Assembly: GCF_000298295.1 (NCBI RefSeq)
Contig: NZ_AMGM01000011.1
Location: forward strand, 1 to 64,000
DNA: 64,000 nucleotides
Direction: 5' to 3'
DNA from: Cecembia lonarensis LW9
GTDB taxonomy: Bacteria > Bacteroidota > Bacteroidia > Cytophagales > Cyclobacteriaceae
How positions within the stretch are numbered: position 1 is the stretch's first letter; the number at the start of each line of letters is the position of its first letter. The notes under the pieces are model-generated. The model searched no databases. It saw only the letters and a list, made by a program, of their open reading frames with translations, and had not been told where the DNA came from. A program made the position numbers and the translations under genes. This document shows, one piece after another, positions 8,722 through 17,030 of the stretch.

Positions 8722-10389
8722 ATGCCACCAAGATTAAGACAAATAACGATTGAAGGTTTCCGATCTGTAAATGACCAGATAGTTATAAACTTTCCTGTCA
8801 ATCAGCCAGTGGTTTTAATTGGTGAGAACAATTCGGGAAAATCCAATATTATTAGAGCAATAGAACTCATGTTTGGGGAGTTCCATCCAAAATATAAAAA
8901 ACTAGAAGATTACGACCATTACAATCGAGATACAAATAACCAAGTCGTCATTGAAACAAGTATTTCAGGCTTTAATGGACGTTTGGGCAGGTCTTCTGAA
9001 TTTTCTTGTGGTGGCTTTAATTTTCGAGCACAAAAAGGAAGTGAAAACCACTTTGCAGCTTATCAAGCAGAAAATGGTGCTGAAAACATTTATGTAAGTA
9101 CTGCCCTTAGAGAAGAATTACTTTGTGTAGTGGTTAATTCTGAGCAAAATCTAAATTATCAGCTAAGCTACTCTACCAAGTTTACACTATTATCAAAAGT
9201 TACTAAAGCATTTCATGATAGACTCACCGAAGATGAAGAAAGGGTAGATCGTCTAAAAGGCTTCTTTGAAAATATAAAAGCAACATTTCTTGAAGTTGAT
9301 GAATTCAACTCATTTAATACCAATATGTCATCAATAGCTGATAGCATATTGTTTAATATGACACATGCATTAGCATTTGATTTTTCAGCTTATGACCCAA
9401 GTAACTATTTCAAAACTTTAAGGGTGCATCCTACTGAAAATGGGGAAACGAGAGCATACGAAGAACTCGGCACAGGACAACAGCAAATACTGGCACTTTC
9501 TTTTGCCCACGCTTATGCCAAATCATTTTTAGGTCAAGGATTAATTTTCATTTTAGACGAACCTGAAGCTCATTTGCATCCTTTGGCTCAAAAATGGTTG
9601 GCAAAAAAGATGTTTCAAATGGCAGAAGATGGCTTGCAAATCGTTTTAACTACACATAGTCCTTATTTTGTTGATTTAAAATACATCCAAGGAATTAACC
9701 TAATTCGAAAAGAAAAAAATCAAACTTTTGCAATTAGCAATGAAGCTTCCTCGCTTTTTAATCATTGTCTGGCAACTGGTGCAAATCCATCAAAAACAAA
9801 GGAAGAAACTGTAGTTCCGTTTTATTCAAATCAGGCTACTGCACATGTTTTATCTGGATTTTTCGCGAATAAAATCATACTAGTTGAAGGACTTACTGAA
9901 GAACTGTCACTTCCTATTTATTTTGAACGCCTTGGCTTAGACCCAACAGAACATGGTATTGAAATAATTGGAGTAAGTGGTAAAGGTAATTTGGCGAAAT
10001 GGTGGAGACTCTTCACTCTATATCAAATTCCAACATTCATCTGTTTCGATAACGACACTCGTTCCGGAGATGACAGAAATGGTAATCTGAGAAAAGACGC
10101 TTTAAAAGCTATAGGAATAAGAGATGAAGAATTAGAAGGGATTTTGGGAATTGAAAATTGGGCAATTTCTGAAAGGTTCTGTGTTTTCGGAGTTGATTTT
10201 GAAACTACAATGCGATCAACATTTACGGATTATGCTGTAATCGAAGAAGGTAAAAGAGAACAACTGGGAAGCAGTTCTAAACATATAGTCGCAAGAGAAA
10301 CGGCAAGACAAATCAACCTAGAAGAAGAAAGCGAAGGAAGAGAAAGAATGCTTGAATTGATTGAAAAAATAAGAAACTTGACCTTATAA
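8722..10389 (+). CDS. OLD-family ATPase with TOPRIM nuclease domain
   Basis: A 555-residue protein. The N-terminal ABC-type ATPase shows Walker A GENNSGKS at 34-41, an EELGTGQQQILALS signature near 250, Walker B ending D279-EPEAHLHP and TTHSP at 310-314. The C-terminal half contains a TOPRIM fold: glutamate 389 in LVEGLTEE and D443-N-D445 in ICFDNDTRSG, which would hold the metal ions for DNA cleavage. This is the architecture of OLD nucleases, including GajA of the Gabija phage-defence system; no GajB-type helicase follows. Nine bases separate it from the Res gene, so it is the last gene of the operon. Its base composition is AT-richer than that of Res. Confidence 0.88.
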   Translation: MPPRLRQITIEGFRSVNDQIVINFPVNQPVVLIGENNSGKSNIIRAIELMFGEFHPKYKKLEDYDHYNRDTNNQVVIETSISGFNGRLGRSSEFSCGGFNFRAQKGSENHFAAYQAENGAENIYVSTALREELLCVVVNSEQNLNYQLSYSTKFTLLSKVTKAFHDRLTEDEERVDRLKGFFENIKATFLEVDEFNSFNTNMSSIADSILFNMTHALAFDFSAYDPSNYFKTLRVHPTENGETRAYEELGTGQQQILALSFAHAYAKSFLGQGLIFILDEPEAHLHPLAQKWLAKKMFQMAEDGLQIVLTTHSPYFVDLKYIQGINLIRKEKNQTFAISNEASSLFNHCLATGANPSKTKEETVVPFYSNQATAHVLSGFFANKIILVEGLTEELSLPIYFERLGLDPTEHGIEIIGVSGKGNLAKWWRLFTLYQIPTFICFDNDTRSGDDRNGNLRKDALKAIGIRDEELEGILGIENWAISERFCVFGVDFETTMRSTFTDYAVIEEGKREQLGSSSKHIVARETARQINLEEESEGRERMLELIEKIRNLTL

Positions 10390-10410
10390 TAATGCCAACC
10401 CTAAACAGCC

Positions 10411-10484
10411 ACACACATTGCCAAGCCGCACAAGCCAACGCTCAAACCAAAGCTTGGCAAAGAGTGTGTCTGTCCCAACGCACC
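10411..10484 (+). repeat. Hairpin repeat C2, right flank of the defence operon
   Basis: Arms at 10411-10426 (ACACACATTGCCAAGC) and 10452-10469 (GCTTGGCAAAGAGTGTGT) pair with a two-base bulge. The loop CGCACAAGCCAACGCTCAAA matches the loop of hairpin C1 (742-810) with a small deletion and one substitution, whereas the arms share no sequence with C1. Both copies have the same orientation and both are followed by CCAACGCAC. It begins 21 bases after the OLD gene stop, so it could also act as a transcript end, although no T-run follows. Confidence 0.6.
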
Positions 10485-10524
10485 CCAAAACCGACCGAAA
10501 AACCAACGGAAGAAGAAGCACGAT

Positions 10525-10643
10525 GCCCTAACAGCGTGTGAAGTGGTAAATCGAAGGTCTGTGCTTTTAAGAAACTTTGTGCAAAACGGACAGGAAAGCG
10601 CTTCTAATCCGCTACTGCACATACACGCAAACCGTTGTGGTGC
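10525..10643 (+). repeat. attC-like stem-loop repeat, right copy (complete)
   Basis: The element opens with GCCCTAACAGCGTGTG (10525-10540) and closes with ACACGCAAACCGTTGTGGTGC (10623-10643). The GCGTGT/ACACGC arms pair and the outer AAC/GTT boxes mirror each other, as in attC recombination sites, with a roughly 80-base irregular inner part. GGACAGGAAAG in that inner part is also found in the left copy at 590-721, in the same orientation. It separates the defence operon from the toxin-antitoxin remnant. No integrase gene is in the window, so any recombination role is inference. Confidence 0.55.
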
Positions 10644-10699
10644 ATGACAAAACGATCTCCTATTTAAAATATTCGTATCTTTAAGAAAGATTAAAAAAC

Positions 10700-10915
10700 A
10701 TGGAAACAATTAGAATTGATATATTGAATCCTAAAGCCAAAGCCCTTTTGAAAGACTTGGCAAATTTGGATTTGATAAGGATTAGGAAAGAGGATTCTGA
10801 GAATGCTTTTTCTGAGGTATTAAAAAAATTCAGGAGTAAGTCAGATGAAGCCCCAAGTTTAGAAGATATTACTAAAGAGGTTGAAGCAGTCCGCAAAGCC
10901 CGGTATGAAAAATAG
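10700..10915 (+). CDS. Antitoxin-like small protein of a PIN toxin-antitoxin pair
   Basis: A 71-residue, highly charged, mostly helical protein (ILNPKAKALLKDLANLDLIRI, then a basic/acidic tail). No DNA-binding domain is recognisable, but short proteins of this kind directly precede PIN toxin genes in Bacteroidota, and here the stop overlaps the toxin start by 11 bases. It would bind and neutralise the PIN ribonuclease. A TATCTTTA sequence at about 10675-10682 is close to the TAnnTTTG promoter box. Because the partner toxin is broken, the gene may be a leftover. The call rests mainly on gene order and size. Confidence 0.6.
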   Translation: METIRIDILNPKAKALLKDLANLDLIRIRKEDSENAFSEVLKKFRSKSDEAPSLEDITKEVEAVRKARYEK

Positions 10916-11150
10916 AAGGGTAATTCTAGATACTAATCTTTGGATACGTTTTTTGATCTCCCAAAGACAAAAGGAATTGGATGTCCTTCTTGAATCTGGA
11001 GCAGCAACCCTGATATTTTCCCAAGAATTGCTTGAAGAGTTTTTAGAGGTTTCTGAAAGGCCCAAATTCAAAAGATTTTTTAAAAAATCAGATATCAAAA
11101 TGCTATTGACCCAAATTGAAACTTTTGGGGAATTAATAAAGGTGGAATAA
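10905..11150 (+). pseudogene. PIN-domain toxin, truncated
   Basis: From the ATG at 10905 the frame reads MKNRRVILDTNLWIRFLIS, the usual start of PIN ribonuclease toxins with the first catalytic aspartate in LDTN, and continues for 81 codons. Family members are about 130-140 residues and carry further acidic residues in a CRDPKD...GDKDLL half that is missing. Immediately after the TAA stop the same frame continues KITAC, which looks like the beginning of the lost half, and then runs into the GC-rich palindrome at 11165-11180. The stop codon and the palindrome therefore appear to have disabled it. An upstream ATG at 10881 exists, but the conserved start is at 10905. Confidence 0.65.
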
Positions 11151-11456
11151 AAAATCACTGCCTGCCCCGCCTTAGCGGGGACACCACAACATCACCTTGG
11201 ATACATGCCTTTGTCGGCAGAAAGGCTGAATCCCGTGAGCTATCAGGCTGCAACAACCGAACCTGAAAAGAAAATAGACTAACAAAAATGACAATGTAGG
11301 ACAAAAAAGAAGACCGGACCACTAACCCGGGTTTTGGGTCAAGCGGGGTAATGTACAAACTTGGAGCTTTCTGCTTCTATTAAAGTGTAGTTCTGTTTGA
11401 TCAGACGCGGCGGATGCTCCGAGACTGTTACCAGAAGCATAAATAACCATGCTAAA
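11151..11456. other. Gene-free stretch with a GC-rich palindrome
   Basis: No convincing gene. CCCCGC-ctta-GCGGGG at 11165-11180 is a compact palindrome at the point where the PIN toxin gene loses its reading frame. Similar small palindromes occur at 514-529 and 20972-20985, suggesting a scattered REP-like repeat. The rest shows no tRNA, no long hairpin and no clear promoter box, and looks like decayed sequence ahead of the decarboxylase gene. Confidence 0.5.
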
Positions 11457-12878
11457 ATGAACGAACACTTAAAAAATGATTTAATAGCGCTTGACAATTT
11501 ACTTGAAAAAGTCAAAGAGCAAGGACTTGAATATTTGAACAATATTTCGGAAAGACGAACATCCACTAAAAACATAACAAGTGGAATACTGACTTTATCT
11601 GTAAACGGCTTAGGGACAGCAGAAACGCTTAAACAATTTAATAGTAGATTTGATCAGATAATTGTATCTAGTTCAGGACCTCGCTTTTGGGGCTTTGTTA
11701 CTGGTGGTTCTACACCTGCTTCAATTGTTGGTGACTGGCTAACGACAATTTATGACCAAAATACTTTTGCAACACAAGGACAAGGGGATATTTCTGCATC
11801 AATAGAATTAGAAACTATACAATTACTGCTTGACCTTTTTGAATTACCCAATGACTTTTTGGGTGGATTTGTTACGGGTGCAACTATGTCCAACTTTACT
11901 TGTCTAGCAGTTGCAAGGCAATGGATAGGAAAAGAAATAGGCAAAGATTTTGCAAAGGAAGGTGTTTCTGAAAATATAAATATTTTAACTGCGATTCCAC
12001 ATTCTTCTGTTGTAAAGTCACTTTCACTATTAGGAGTTGGCAGTAATAATATAATAAAAATTAAAGTATTAAATGACAATAGAGAAGCAATAGACATATC
12101 TGATTTAGAGAAGAAGATTGATGAACTCCGTGGAGAACCATTTATACTTATTTCAAGTGGTGGAACAGTAAACACGGTTGATTTTGATGACTTTGTAGCA
12201 ATAGCAAAACTTAAGGAGAAATATAATTTTTGGTGGCATATTGATGCCGCATTTGGGGGATTTGCTGTGTGTTCCAAAGCTCATAAGTACCTTGTTGAAG
12301 GCTGGGAAAATGCGGACAGCATAACAATTGACTGTCATAAATGGCTAAACGTTCCTTATGAAAATGCTGTATTTTTCGTAAAAGAAAAACACAAGCATTT
12401 ACAAGTTGAAACCTTCCAAAATTCAAATGCACCTTATTTAGGAAATCCACTTGAAAATTTTAGCTATTTAAATTTTTTACCTGAAAATTCAAGACGGTTA
12501 AAAGCATTACCTGTTTGGTTTTCCCTTCTGGCTTATGGAAGAAAGGGGTATCAAGATATTGTAGAAAATTGTATTTTGTTAGCTAATCAATTTGGAGAAT
12601 TTATCAATAACAGCAACTACTTTGAGCTTTTAGCTCCAATAAGATTAAACACTGTTTGTTTTACATTGGCAGGTAAAGAAAATCAACAAAAAGTAATTAC
12701 TTTTTTAACATTGCTTAACGACACAGGGAAAGTGTTTATGACACCAACTATTTACAATGGAAAAAATGGAATTAGGGCTGCATTTGTAAATTGGAGAACA
12801 ACTGAAAATGACATAGAAATAGTAACTAAATTAATGACAGAAATAATTAATAAAATAATGCAGCAGGTGATTGAGTAG
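11457..12878 (+). CDS. PLP-dependent group II amino-acid decarboxylase
   Basis: A 473-residue protein of the aromatic-amino-acid/glutamate decarboxylase family. HIDAAFGGF carries the aspartate that holds the cofactor pyridine ring, and SITIDCHKWLNVPYE contains the cofactor-binding lysine K295. The enzyme would release CO2 from an amino acid to make an amine; the substrate cannot be read from the sequence. A TTG at 11397 would add 20 residues without family character, so the ATG at 11457 was chosen. The gene stands alone, is markedly AT-rich (16 G or C in the line 12061-12120) and sits in the accessory island, which points to acquisition by transfer. From 12879 to 13013 I see no gene. Confidence 0.85.
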   Translation: MNEHLKNDLIALDNLLEKVKEQGLEYLNNISERRTSTKNITSGILTLSVNGLGTAETLKQFNSRFDQIIVSSSGPRFWGFVTGGSTPASIVGDWLTTIYDQNTFATQGQGDISASIELETIQLLLDLFELPNDFLGGFVTGATMSNFTCLAVARQWIGKEIGKDFAKEGVSENINILTAIPHSSVVKSLSLLGVGSNNIIKIKVLNDNREAIDISDLEKKIDELRGEPFILISSGGTVNTVDFDDFVAIAKLKEKYNFWWHIDAAFGGFAVCSKAHKYLVEGWENADSITIDCHKWLNVPYENAVFFVKEKHKHLQVETFQNSNAPYLGNPLENFSYLNFLPENSRRLKALPVWFSLLAYGRKGYQDIVENCILLANQFGEFINNSNYFELLAPIRLNTVCFTLAGKENQQKVITFLTLLNDTGKVFMTPTIYNGKNGIRAAFVNWRTTENDIEIVTKLMTEIINKIMQQVIE

Positions 12879-13013
12879 ACGGCCAAGCCAAATTACGCTG
12901 ACGAGGTGCGCACACGCGGTAGCACACACGATCTAATAATTTACCCCAAGACAGGACAACTTATACCATAACCCACCAGCAAAATTCAAAACCCAAATCC
13001 TTCCCAAAAAAAA

Positions 13014-13050
13014 AGCCCTGATAGGTCTTATATCTACCAGGGCATTTTAT
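13014..13050. terminator. Bidirectional hairpin terminator
   Basis: GCCCTG at 13014-13019 pairs with CAGGGC at 13038-13043. A run of A precedes it and T-rich sequence follows, so it can end dxs transcription from the right and decarboxylase transcription from the left. It also marks the border between the island and the core chromosome. Confidence 0.7.
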
Positions 13051-13086
13051 TTCGATCAAATGGTATATATGCTGTAGAAGGGAAAT

Positions 13087-15003
13087 TTACTTCTCCACCT
13101 TCACTGCTGCCATATCCCTAACTGCTGCAGCTATCCCCTCAGGATCAAAACCACATTCTCTGTGCAGCTCCAATTGATCCCCATGCTCAATGATCGCATC
13201 AGGAATACCCAGACGCTTCACTTGGGCGGTATAACCCTGATCAACCATCCATTCCAGAACAGCCGAACCAAAGCCTCCCATCAGACAACCGTCTTCCACT
13301 GTAATCACTTTCTTGAACTTACCGAAAACTTCATGCAACAAATCCTCATCCAAAGGCTTCACAAACCGCATGTCATAATGCGCAGGATTGAGCCCATCGT
13401 TAGCCAACTGTTCACAGGCAGTCACGGCATAGTTACCGATATGACCTATGGAAAGGATGGCGATCTCTTCACCTTCTTTTACAATCCTTCCTTGTCCTAT
13501 AGGGATCTTACGCATAGGAGTTCTCCACTCTGGCATAACGCCCTGACCCCTTGGGTATCTAATGGAGAAAGGTCCATTGAACTGTGTCGCTGTATACATC
13601 AGGTTCCTCAGCTCCTCTTCATTCATAGGAGCGGAAACCACCATATTGGGGATGCATCGGAAATAAGCAATATCATAGGCGCCATGGTGCGTAGGACCAT
13701 CAGCTCCTGCAAACCCGGCCCTGTCCAAGCAAAATACTACCTGAAGGTTTTGAAGGGCTACATCATGTATTACCTGATCATAAGCCCTCTGCATAAAGGA
13801 ACTATAGATATTACAAAAGGGAATCATGCCCTGGGTGGCCAAACCTGCAGAGAATGTGACAGCATGTTGTTCGGCAATACCCACGTCAAATGCCCTATCC
13901 GGCATTTCCTTCATCATAATGTTCAAGGAAGATCCCGATGGCATGGCGGGCGTAATACCCATGATTTTCTCATTCTCTTTTGCCAGTTCCACCAAGGTAT
14001 GACCAAAAACATCCTGGTATTTAGGTGCTTGCGGCGCACTTGGGGTCTTTTTATAAATCTCACCGGTTACTTTATCAAATAAGCCCGGTGCATGCCAAGT
14101 AGTTTTGTTACCGTTTTCGGCTGGAGCATAGCCCTTACCTTTAACGGTCACACAGTGAAGAATTTTTGGACCAGGAATATCCCTCAGATCCGCAAGGATT
14201 TCCACTAAGTGATTTACATCGTGTCCATCTACAGGACCAAAATACCTCAGGTTGAGGGATTCAAACAAATTGCTTTGCTTCAACACAGCTGACTTGATGG
14301 CGCCTTCCACTTTGGAAATTACCTCCTGCGCAGATGTGCCAAACTTGCTGAATTTACCCAGCAGGTTCCAAACCTCGTCCTTTACCTTATTATAGGTATG
14401 AGAGGTAGTTATATCAGTCAAATAGTCCTTTAATGCCCCTACATTGGGGTCGATGGACATACAATTGTCATTGAGAATAATAAGCAAGTTGGTATCTGAA
14501 ACCCCGGCATGGTTCATGGCTTCAAAAGCCATTCCTCCGGTCATGGACCCATCACCTATGACAGCCACATGTTGCTTGCGCTGATCGCCTTTGTATTTGG
14601 AAGCCATGGCCATTCCTAACGCTGCCGAAATAGAAGTACTGGAATGCCCAACTCCAAAAGTATCATATTCGCTTTCTTTTCTCTTCGGAAAACCGGATAA
14701 GCCCCCATATATCCGGTTGGTGTGGAATCTTTCTTTTCTGCCTGTCAGGATTTTATGCCCGTAAGCCTGATGCCCTACATCCCAAACCAATTGGTCATCA
14801 GGGGTATTCAACACATAATGCAGCGCAACAGTAAGTTCTACTACGCCCAGGCTGGCGCCAAAGTGGCCTCCATATACAGAAACATTATCAACAATGAACT
14901 GACGGAGTTCATCACAGATTTGTACCAGCTGGTCTTTTGAAAATTTTTTCAGATCTTCCGGGCAGTCGATCTGAGCGAGTAATTTACCGGGTTTGATTAC
15001 CAT
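13087..15003 (-). CDS. dxs: 1-deoxy-D-xylulose-5-phosphate synthase
   Basis: A 638-residue thiamine-diphosphate enzyme that joins pyruvate and glyceraldehyde 3-phosphate, the first step of the MEP pathway to isoprenoids. GDGSMTGGMAFEAMNHAG holds the cofactor/magnesium-binding GDG, and DRAGFAGADGPTHHG is the DXS-specific stretch of the pyrimidine domain. YGGHFGASLGVVELTVALHY near residue 40 carries the substrate-pocket histidine. Length matches the family (about 620-640). It is transcribed alone, divergent from scpA, and ends at the terminator at 13014-13050. A large antisense frame (13162-14082) is only a shadow of this gene. Confidence 0.97.
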   Translation of the reverse strand: MVIKPGKLLAQIDCPEDLKKFSKDQLVQICDELRQFIVDNVSVYGGHFGASLGVVELTVALHYVLNTPDDQLVWDVGHQAYGHKILTGRKERFHTNRIYGGLSGFPKRKESEYDTFGVGHSSTSISAALGMAMASKYKGDQRKQHVAVIGDGSMTGGMAFEAMNHAGVSDTNLLIILNDNCMSIDPNVGALKDYLTDITTSHTYNKVKDEVWNLLGKFSKFGTSAQEVISKVEGAIKSAVLKQSNLFESLNLRYFGPVDGHDVNHLVEILADLRDIPGPKILHCVTVKGKGYAPAENGNKTTWHAPGLFDKVTGEIYKKTPSAPQAPKYQDVFGHTLVELAKENEKIMGITPAMPSGSSLNIMMKEMPDRAFDVGIAEQHAVTFSAGLATQGMIPFCNIYSSFMQRAYDQVIHDVALQNLQVVFCLDRAGFAGADGPTHHGAYDIAYFRCIPNMVVSAPMNEEELRNLMYTATQFNGPFSIRYPRGQGVMPEWRTPMRKIPIGQGRIVKEGEEIAILSIGHIGNYAVTACEQLANDGLNPAHYDMRFVKPLDEDLLHEVFGKFKKVITVEDGCLMGGFGSAVLEWMVDQGYTAQVKRLGIPDAIIEHGDQLELHRECGFDPEGIAAAVRDMAAVKVEK

Positions 15004-15137
15004 TTGCGATAAGTTTCTTTATAAAAGTAATTAACAGCTAAGTTTCCTGAATGTTTTTCAAAAATCCAACTTTTACGTAAACAATAACTTCAGCACGTCT
15101 TTTTGACTTTCAGGTACGTTAATTACCTTAATTTAAA

Positions 15138-15145
15138 TATCTTTG
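15138..15145 (+). promoter_or_regulatory. Promoter -7 box for scpA
   Basis: TATCTTTG fits the Bacteroidota -7 consensus TAnnTTTG exactly and lies 43 bases before the GTG start of scpA. The -33 region is not a good match to TTTG, so the promoter may be weak or depend on an activator. Confidence 0.45.
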
Positions 15146-15188
15146 GGTTTGAATCTGCAGCAAATTTAACATAAAAAAATTCTTTCCG

Positions 15189-15938
15189 GTGAGTTTTGAG
15201 ATCAAATTGCCATTATTTGAAGGTCCTTTCGATCTGATGCTCTTTTTCATAGAAAGAGATGAGCTGGATATTTATGATATCCCCATTTCCAAAATCACCC
15301 AGGATTTCCTTGATTACATCCATCAGTTGGAGAAAATGGAGATCGAAGTAGCCAGTGAATTTATCCTCTTTGCGGCTACTTTGATGAAGATCAAATCCAA
15401 AATGCTTATTCCAAGGCCTGATCTTGATGAAAATGGGGAAGAAATAGACCCCAGAGAGGAACTGATAAGACATTTACTTGAATACAAAAAATACAAATCG
15501 GTTATTGCTGATTTGGCAAATATGGAAGCTGTAAGACTTTCCAAGGAAAAACGTGGAAATTTAGCGGCAGAACTTAAGGAACTTTCCAAAGCGGATAATG
15601 TGGAAGCAGAAATACAGGACATAGAACTTTACAAATTGCTGAAAGTTTTCCAAAAGGTCATGTCCAAATATTCTGCAAGAACAGATGAAACCAAACACAC
15701 AGTAATTCAGTATCCCTATACCATAGAACAACAAAAAGATTTTGTGCTTCAGAAAATCAGCTTCAAGGACCGTATCCCTTTTTCCGATTTTATCAGTTAT
15801 AAGCCAGATAAGATTTTCGTGATCTATACATTTCTGGCAATTTTGGAACTTCTACAGCTCTCTATGGTTACCATTACCATTGGCGATGGATTCAATAATT
15901 TTTGGGTAGAAAAAACAGAACCCGTGCCAACCACCTAA
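15189..15938 (+). CDS. scpA: Segregation and condensation protein A (kleisin)
   Basis: A 249-residue kleisin. The N-terminus FEGPFDLMLFFIERDELDIY is the ScpA signature that contacts the neck of SMC, and the C-terminal 70 residues form the winged helix that binds the SMC head. With SMC and ScpB it forms the condensin ring that compacts and separates new chromosomes. The start is GTG at 15189; no better ATG lies in front of the conserved N-terminus. scpB is not adjacent. Four bases separate its stop from the next gene, suggesting cotranscription. Confidence 0.93.
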   Translation: MSFEIKLPLFEGPFDLMLFFIERDELDIYDIPISKITQDFLDYIHQLEKMEIEVASEFILFAATLMKIKSKMLIPRPDLDENGEEIDPREELIRHLLEYKKYKSVIADLANMEAVRLSKEKRGNLAAELKELSKADNVEAEIQDIELYKLLKVFQKVMSKYSARTDETKHTVIQYPYTIEQQKDFVLQKISFKDRIPFSDFISYKPDKIFVIYTFLAILELLQLSMVTITIGDGFNNFWVEKTEPVPTT

Positions 15939-15942
15939 AATT

Positions 15943-17007
15943 ATGAAATTAGATAATAAGAAGATTTTTGCCACCCTTAATCCCAATAAGGTATGGGTTC
16001 CAATATTAATTGGTGTAGGCATTGTTTTCTTGATGTTTTACCTGGATCCAAACGTCAATGCCAAAACCTTGAGAGGTATCTTTGATGCTTCTGCCTGGGG
16101 GATTGTGCTAGCTATTTTTGTCATTCTGTGTCGTGACGTGGGCTATATATACCGAATCAGGGAAATTACCGACCGTCAACTCACTTGGATGCGGGCGCTG
16201 TATGTGATCATTCTTTGGGAATTTGCCTCTGCTGTAACGCCATCCATCGTAGGTGGTACTGCGGTGGCGGTATTTATTTTGAATAAGGAGGGGATAAAAT
16301 TAGGAAAGGCCATTGCTTATGTGATGGTTACCGCCATTTTGGATAACCTGTTCTTTGTGATTGGGGCACCCATCATCCTGTTTTTTGCACAAGGAAATAT
16401 TTTTCCGGAAAGCAGGCTGATGGAAATGAGGCTTGGAAGAAGTTTAGAAGTTTTATTCTGGACCAGTTATGGACTCTATGCATTTTATTCATTGGTCATG
16501 GCTGCCGCCTTGTTTTTCCGTCCCAGGGTATTCAAATGGGTCTTGCTTAAAATTTATTCCATCAAATGGCTCCGAAAGTGGAAACATGCTGCCAATGAAT
16601 ATGGCAACCAAATTATTGAGGCTTCCAAAGAACTCGTGGGGAAAAATTACAAATATTGGCTGCCCATTATTGCCGCTACGATATTCATCTGGAGTTCGCG
16701 TTATTTGATGTTAAATGCCTTGATAGGTTCTTACCAAGGACTGAGTGTTTTTGAGCATGTCATTATATTTGCCAGACAGGTTATCATGTGGATTGTCATG
16801 ATGATATCTCCGACTCCAGGAAGTAGTGGTACAGCTGAATTTTTCTTTGCCCAATTCTTCTCCCAATTCCTACATGGCTACACTTTCGTTACCAGCATCT
16901 TGTGGAGGTTGCTTTCTTATTATCCTTACCTTTTACTGGGAGCCATATTCCTTCCCCGATGGATTAAACAAGTTTTTTTCAAAAAGAAAGAACAGAAAAA
17001 AAAGTAA
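15943..17007 (+). CDS. Lysylphosphatidylglycerol-synthase-like (YbhN/AglD2) integral membrane protein
   Basis: A 354-residue polytopic protein with about eight hydrophobic segments, matching the transmembrane domain family named after MprF flippase (UPF0104). Conserved-looking parts are ITDRQLTWMRALY near 75-90, WEFASAVTPSIVGGTAVAV near 93-112 and MISPTPGSSGTAE near 290-302, the last two being the glycine-rich helices typical of the family. No soluble lysyl-transferase domain is present, so it does not make lysyl-lipids; a lipid-transport role is possible but unproven. A very basic tail ends it. It follows scpA by four bases and precedes murF-alr by 23. Confidence 0.85.
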   Translation: MKLDNKKIFATLNPNKVWVPILIGVGIVFLMFYLDPNVNAKTLRGIFDASAWGIVLAIFVILCRDVGYIYRIREITDRQLTWMRALYVIILWEFASAVTPSIVGGTAVAVFILNKEGIKLGKAIAYVMVTAILDNLFFVIGAPIILFFAQGNIFPESRLMEMRLGRSLEVLFWTSYGLYAFYSLVMAAALFFRPRVFKWVLLKIYSIKWLRKWKHAANEYGNQIIEASKELVGKNYKYWLPIIAATIFIWSSRYLMLNALIGSYQGLSVFEHVIIFARQVIMWIVMMISPTPGSSGTAEFFFAQFFSQFLHGYTFVTSILWRLLSYYPYLLLGAIFLPRWIKQVFFKKKEQKKK

Positions 17008-17030
17008 ACACTATTCTGTATTTTTAGACT

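Noticed and set aside
915-10389. Calling the operon Gabija, BREX or DISARM
   Set aside because: GajB, BrxC/PglZ and Drm genes are absent; only the OLD and Mod/Res parts are shared with known systems.
13162-14082. A 306-codon frame opposite dxs
   Set aside because: Antisense shadow of a certain gene; its product has no recognisable family.
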